From NCBI GenBank assembly GCA_013619035.1, contig JABXKX010000097.1:1-6682 (forward strand): a stretch of 6,682 nucleotides of DNA, written 5' to 3'. Every line of letters begins with the position of its first letter. Position 1 is the first letter of the stretch. The stretch comes from Peptostreptococcaceae bacterium (lineage in GTDB: Bacteria > Bacillota_A > Clostridia > Peptostreptococcales > Acidaminobacteraceae). A program made the position numbers and the translations under genes. This document shows, one piece after another, positions 6,122 through 6,682 of this stretch. The notes under the pieces are model-generated. The model was given only the letters and a program-made list of their open reading frames with translations. It did not search any database and had not been told where the DNA came from.

Positions 6122-6682
6122 ATGCCGGATATTTTATGTCATTTAATATGTGCTGATGAAACGACTAAAACATTAAACAGTGATGTCAAAGACATCATTT
6201 TAGCCAATAAAAAAGTCTTTAATTTAGGGGCACAAGGACCTGATTTATTCTTTTATTACAAACCACAGCCTTGGTTAAACTCTAATCAAATGGGTGATAA
6301 CGGTGATATGATACATACCAGTATGATTAATGAATTCTTTATCAATAGTGCCAAACGTATCAAACATGCCATTTCAATGGATCCTATGGGATTCTATAAA
6401 TCAAAGATTAAAACATCCGCTATTCATAAAGAGTTCGCTTATTTGGCAGGATTTTTAAGTCACTATGCTTTAGATACCATTGGACATCCTTATATTTTTT
6501 ACTTCTCAGGTGTTGATTCAGGCCATAATCACAAATATTTCGAATGTGTTTTGGATACTCTTATAAGTGATATATACAATGGTAAAAAAGCAAAACTTCA
6601 TAAAACCAGTCATGCTGTTACTCTGACTAAACATGAAAGTAAACTCATTTCATTATACTTATCAAAAGTGATACAAGATACT
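6122..6682 (+). CDS. Zinc-dependent phospholipase C family protein (partial, 3' end beyond window)
   Basis: An open frame of 187 codons runs off the window end without a stop. It begins MPDILCHLICAD and contains GAQGPDLFFY (36-45) and FLSHYALDTIGHPYI (111-125), hallmarks of the zinc-dependent phospholipase C family. The residues matching the three-zinc site of Bacillus cereus PLC, as I recall it, are all present: His7, Asp41, His65, His114, Asp118, His122, His137 and Glu141, including the HxxxD (114-118) and HxxxE (137-141) spacings. Unlike the secreted B. cereus enzyme there is no signal peptide and no mature N-terminal tryptophan, so this is probably a cytoplasmic member of unknown substrate. 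Phospholipid hydrolysis is a family-level inference only. The start is clear from AAGGAGG and the upstream TTGACA promoter. It diverges from the MFS gene; nothing indicates a shared function. Confidence 0.88.
   Translation, partial: MPDILCHLICADETTKTLNSDVKDIILANKKVFNLGAQGPDLFFYYKPQPWLNSNQMGDNGDMIHTSMINEFFINSAKRIKHAISMDPMGFYKSKIKTSAIHKEFAYLAGFLSHYALDTIGHPYIFYFSGVDSGHNHKYFECVLDTLISDIYNGKKAKLHKTSHAVTLTKHESKLISLYLSKVIQDT

Overview
The window is AT-rich DNA from a low-GC Gram-positive-type bacterium (Firmicutes or a Mollicutes-related lineage that keeps the standard code). Signs are AGGAGG-type ribosome binding sites, A/T-rich third codon positions, hairpin plus T-run terminators and compact gene packing. 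UGA is not a tryptophan codon here: conserved tryptophans are TGG, and TGA is a genuine stop at the end of the second MATE gene. I cannot fix the genus from sequence alone.

Layout. (1) 1-574, minus strand: one AhpD-like 'peroxidase-related' gene that looks broken by an in-frame TGA. The TGA replaces the second cysteine of the redox CxxC motif, the frame continues with perfect family similarity, and a GGUC-loop hairpin lies 18 nt downstream. I read it as a selenoprotein (CxxU) with a bacterial SECIS element. This is the most interesting item in the window. (2) 623-2044, plus strand: a monocistronic MATE exporter with its own promoter and a terminator. (3) 2043-2159, minus strand: a 38-codon remnant of the C-terminal membrane segment of a lost gene. 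(4) 2175-4714, minus strand: a two-gene operon with promoter, second MATE exporter, M24 aminopeptidase P-like enzyme (ATGA overlap) and a UUCG-loop terminator. (5) 4718-5975, minus strand: a UMF1-type MFS transporter with its own terminator. (6) 5976-6121: a divergent intergenic region with a duplicated AT palindrome and a TTGACA promoter. (7) 6122 to the window end, plus strand: the first 187 codons of a zinc-dependent phospholipase C family protein.

Functionally the window is transport-rich: two MATE exporters that differ from each other plus one MFS protein, with a cytosolic prolyl peptidase, a peroxide-type redox enzyme and a phospholipase-family hydrolase. No mobile element, CRISPR array, tRNA or rRNA was seen, and no gene-free stretch exceeds 300 bases. 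A working selenocysteine gene would require selA, selB, selC and selD elsewhere in the genome.
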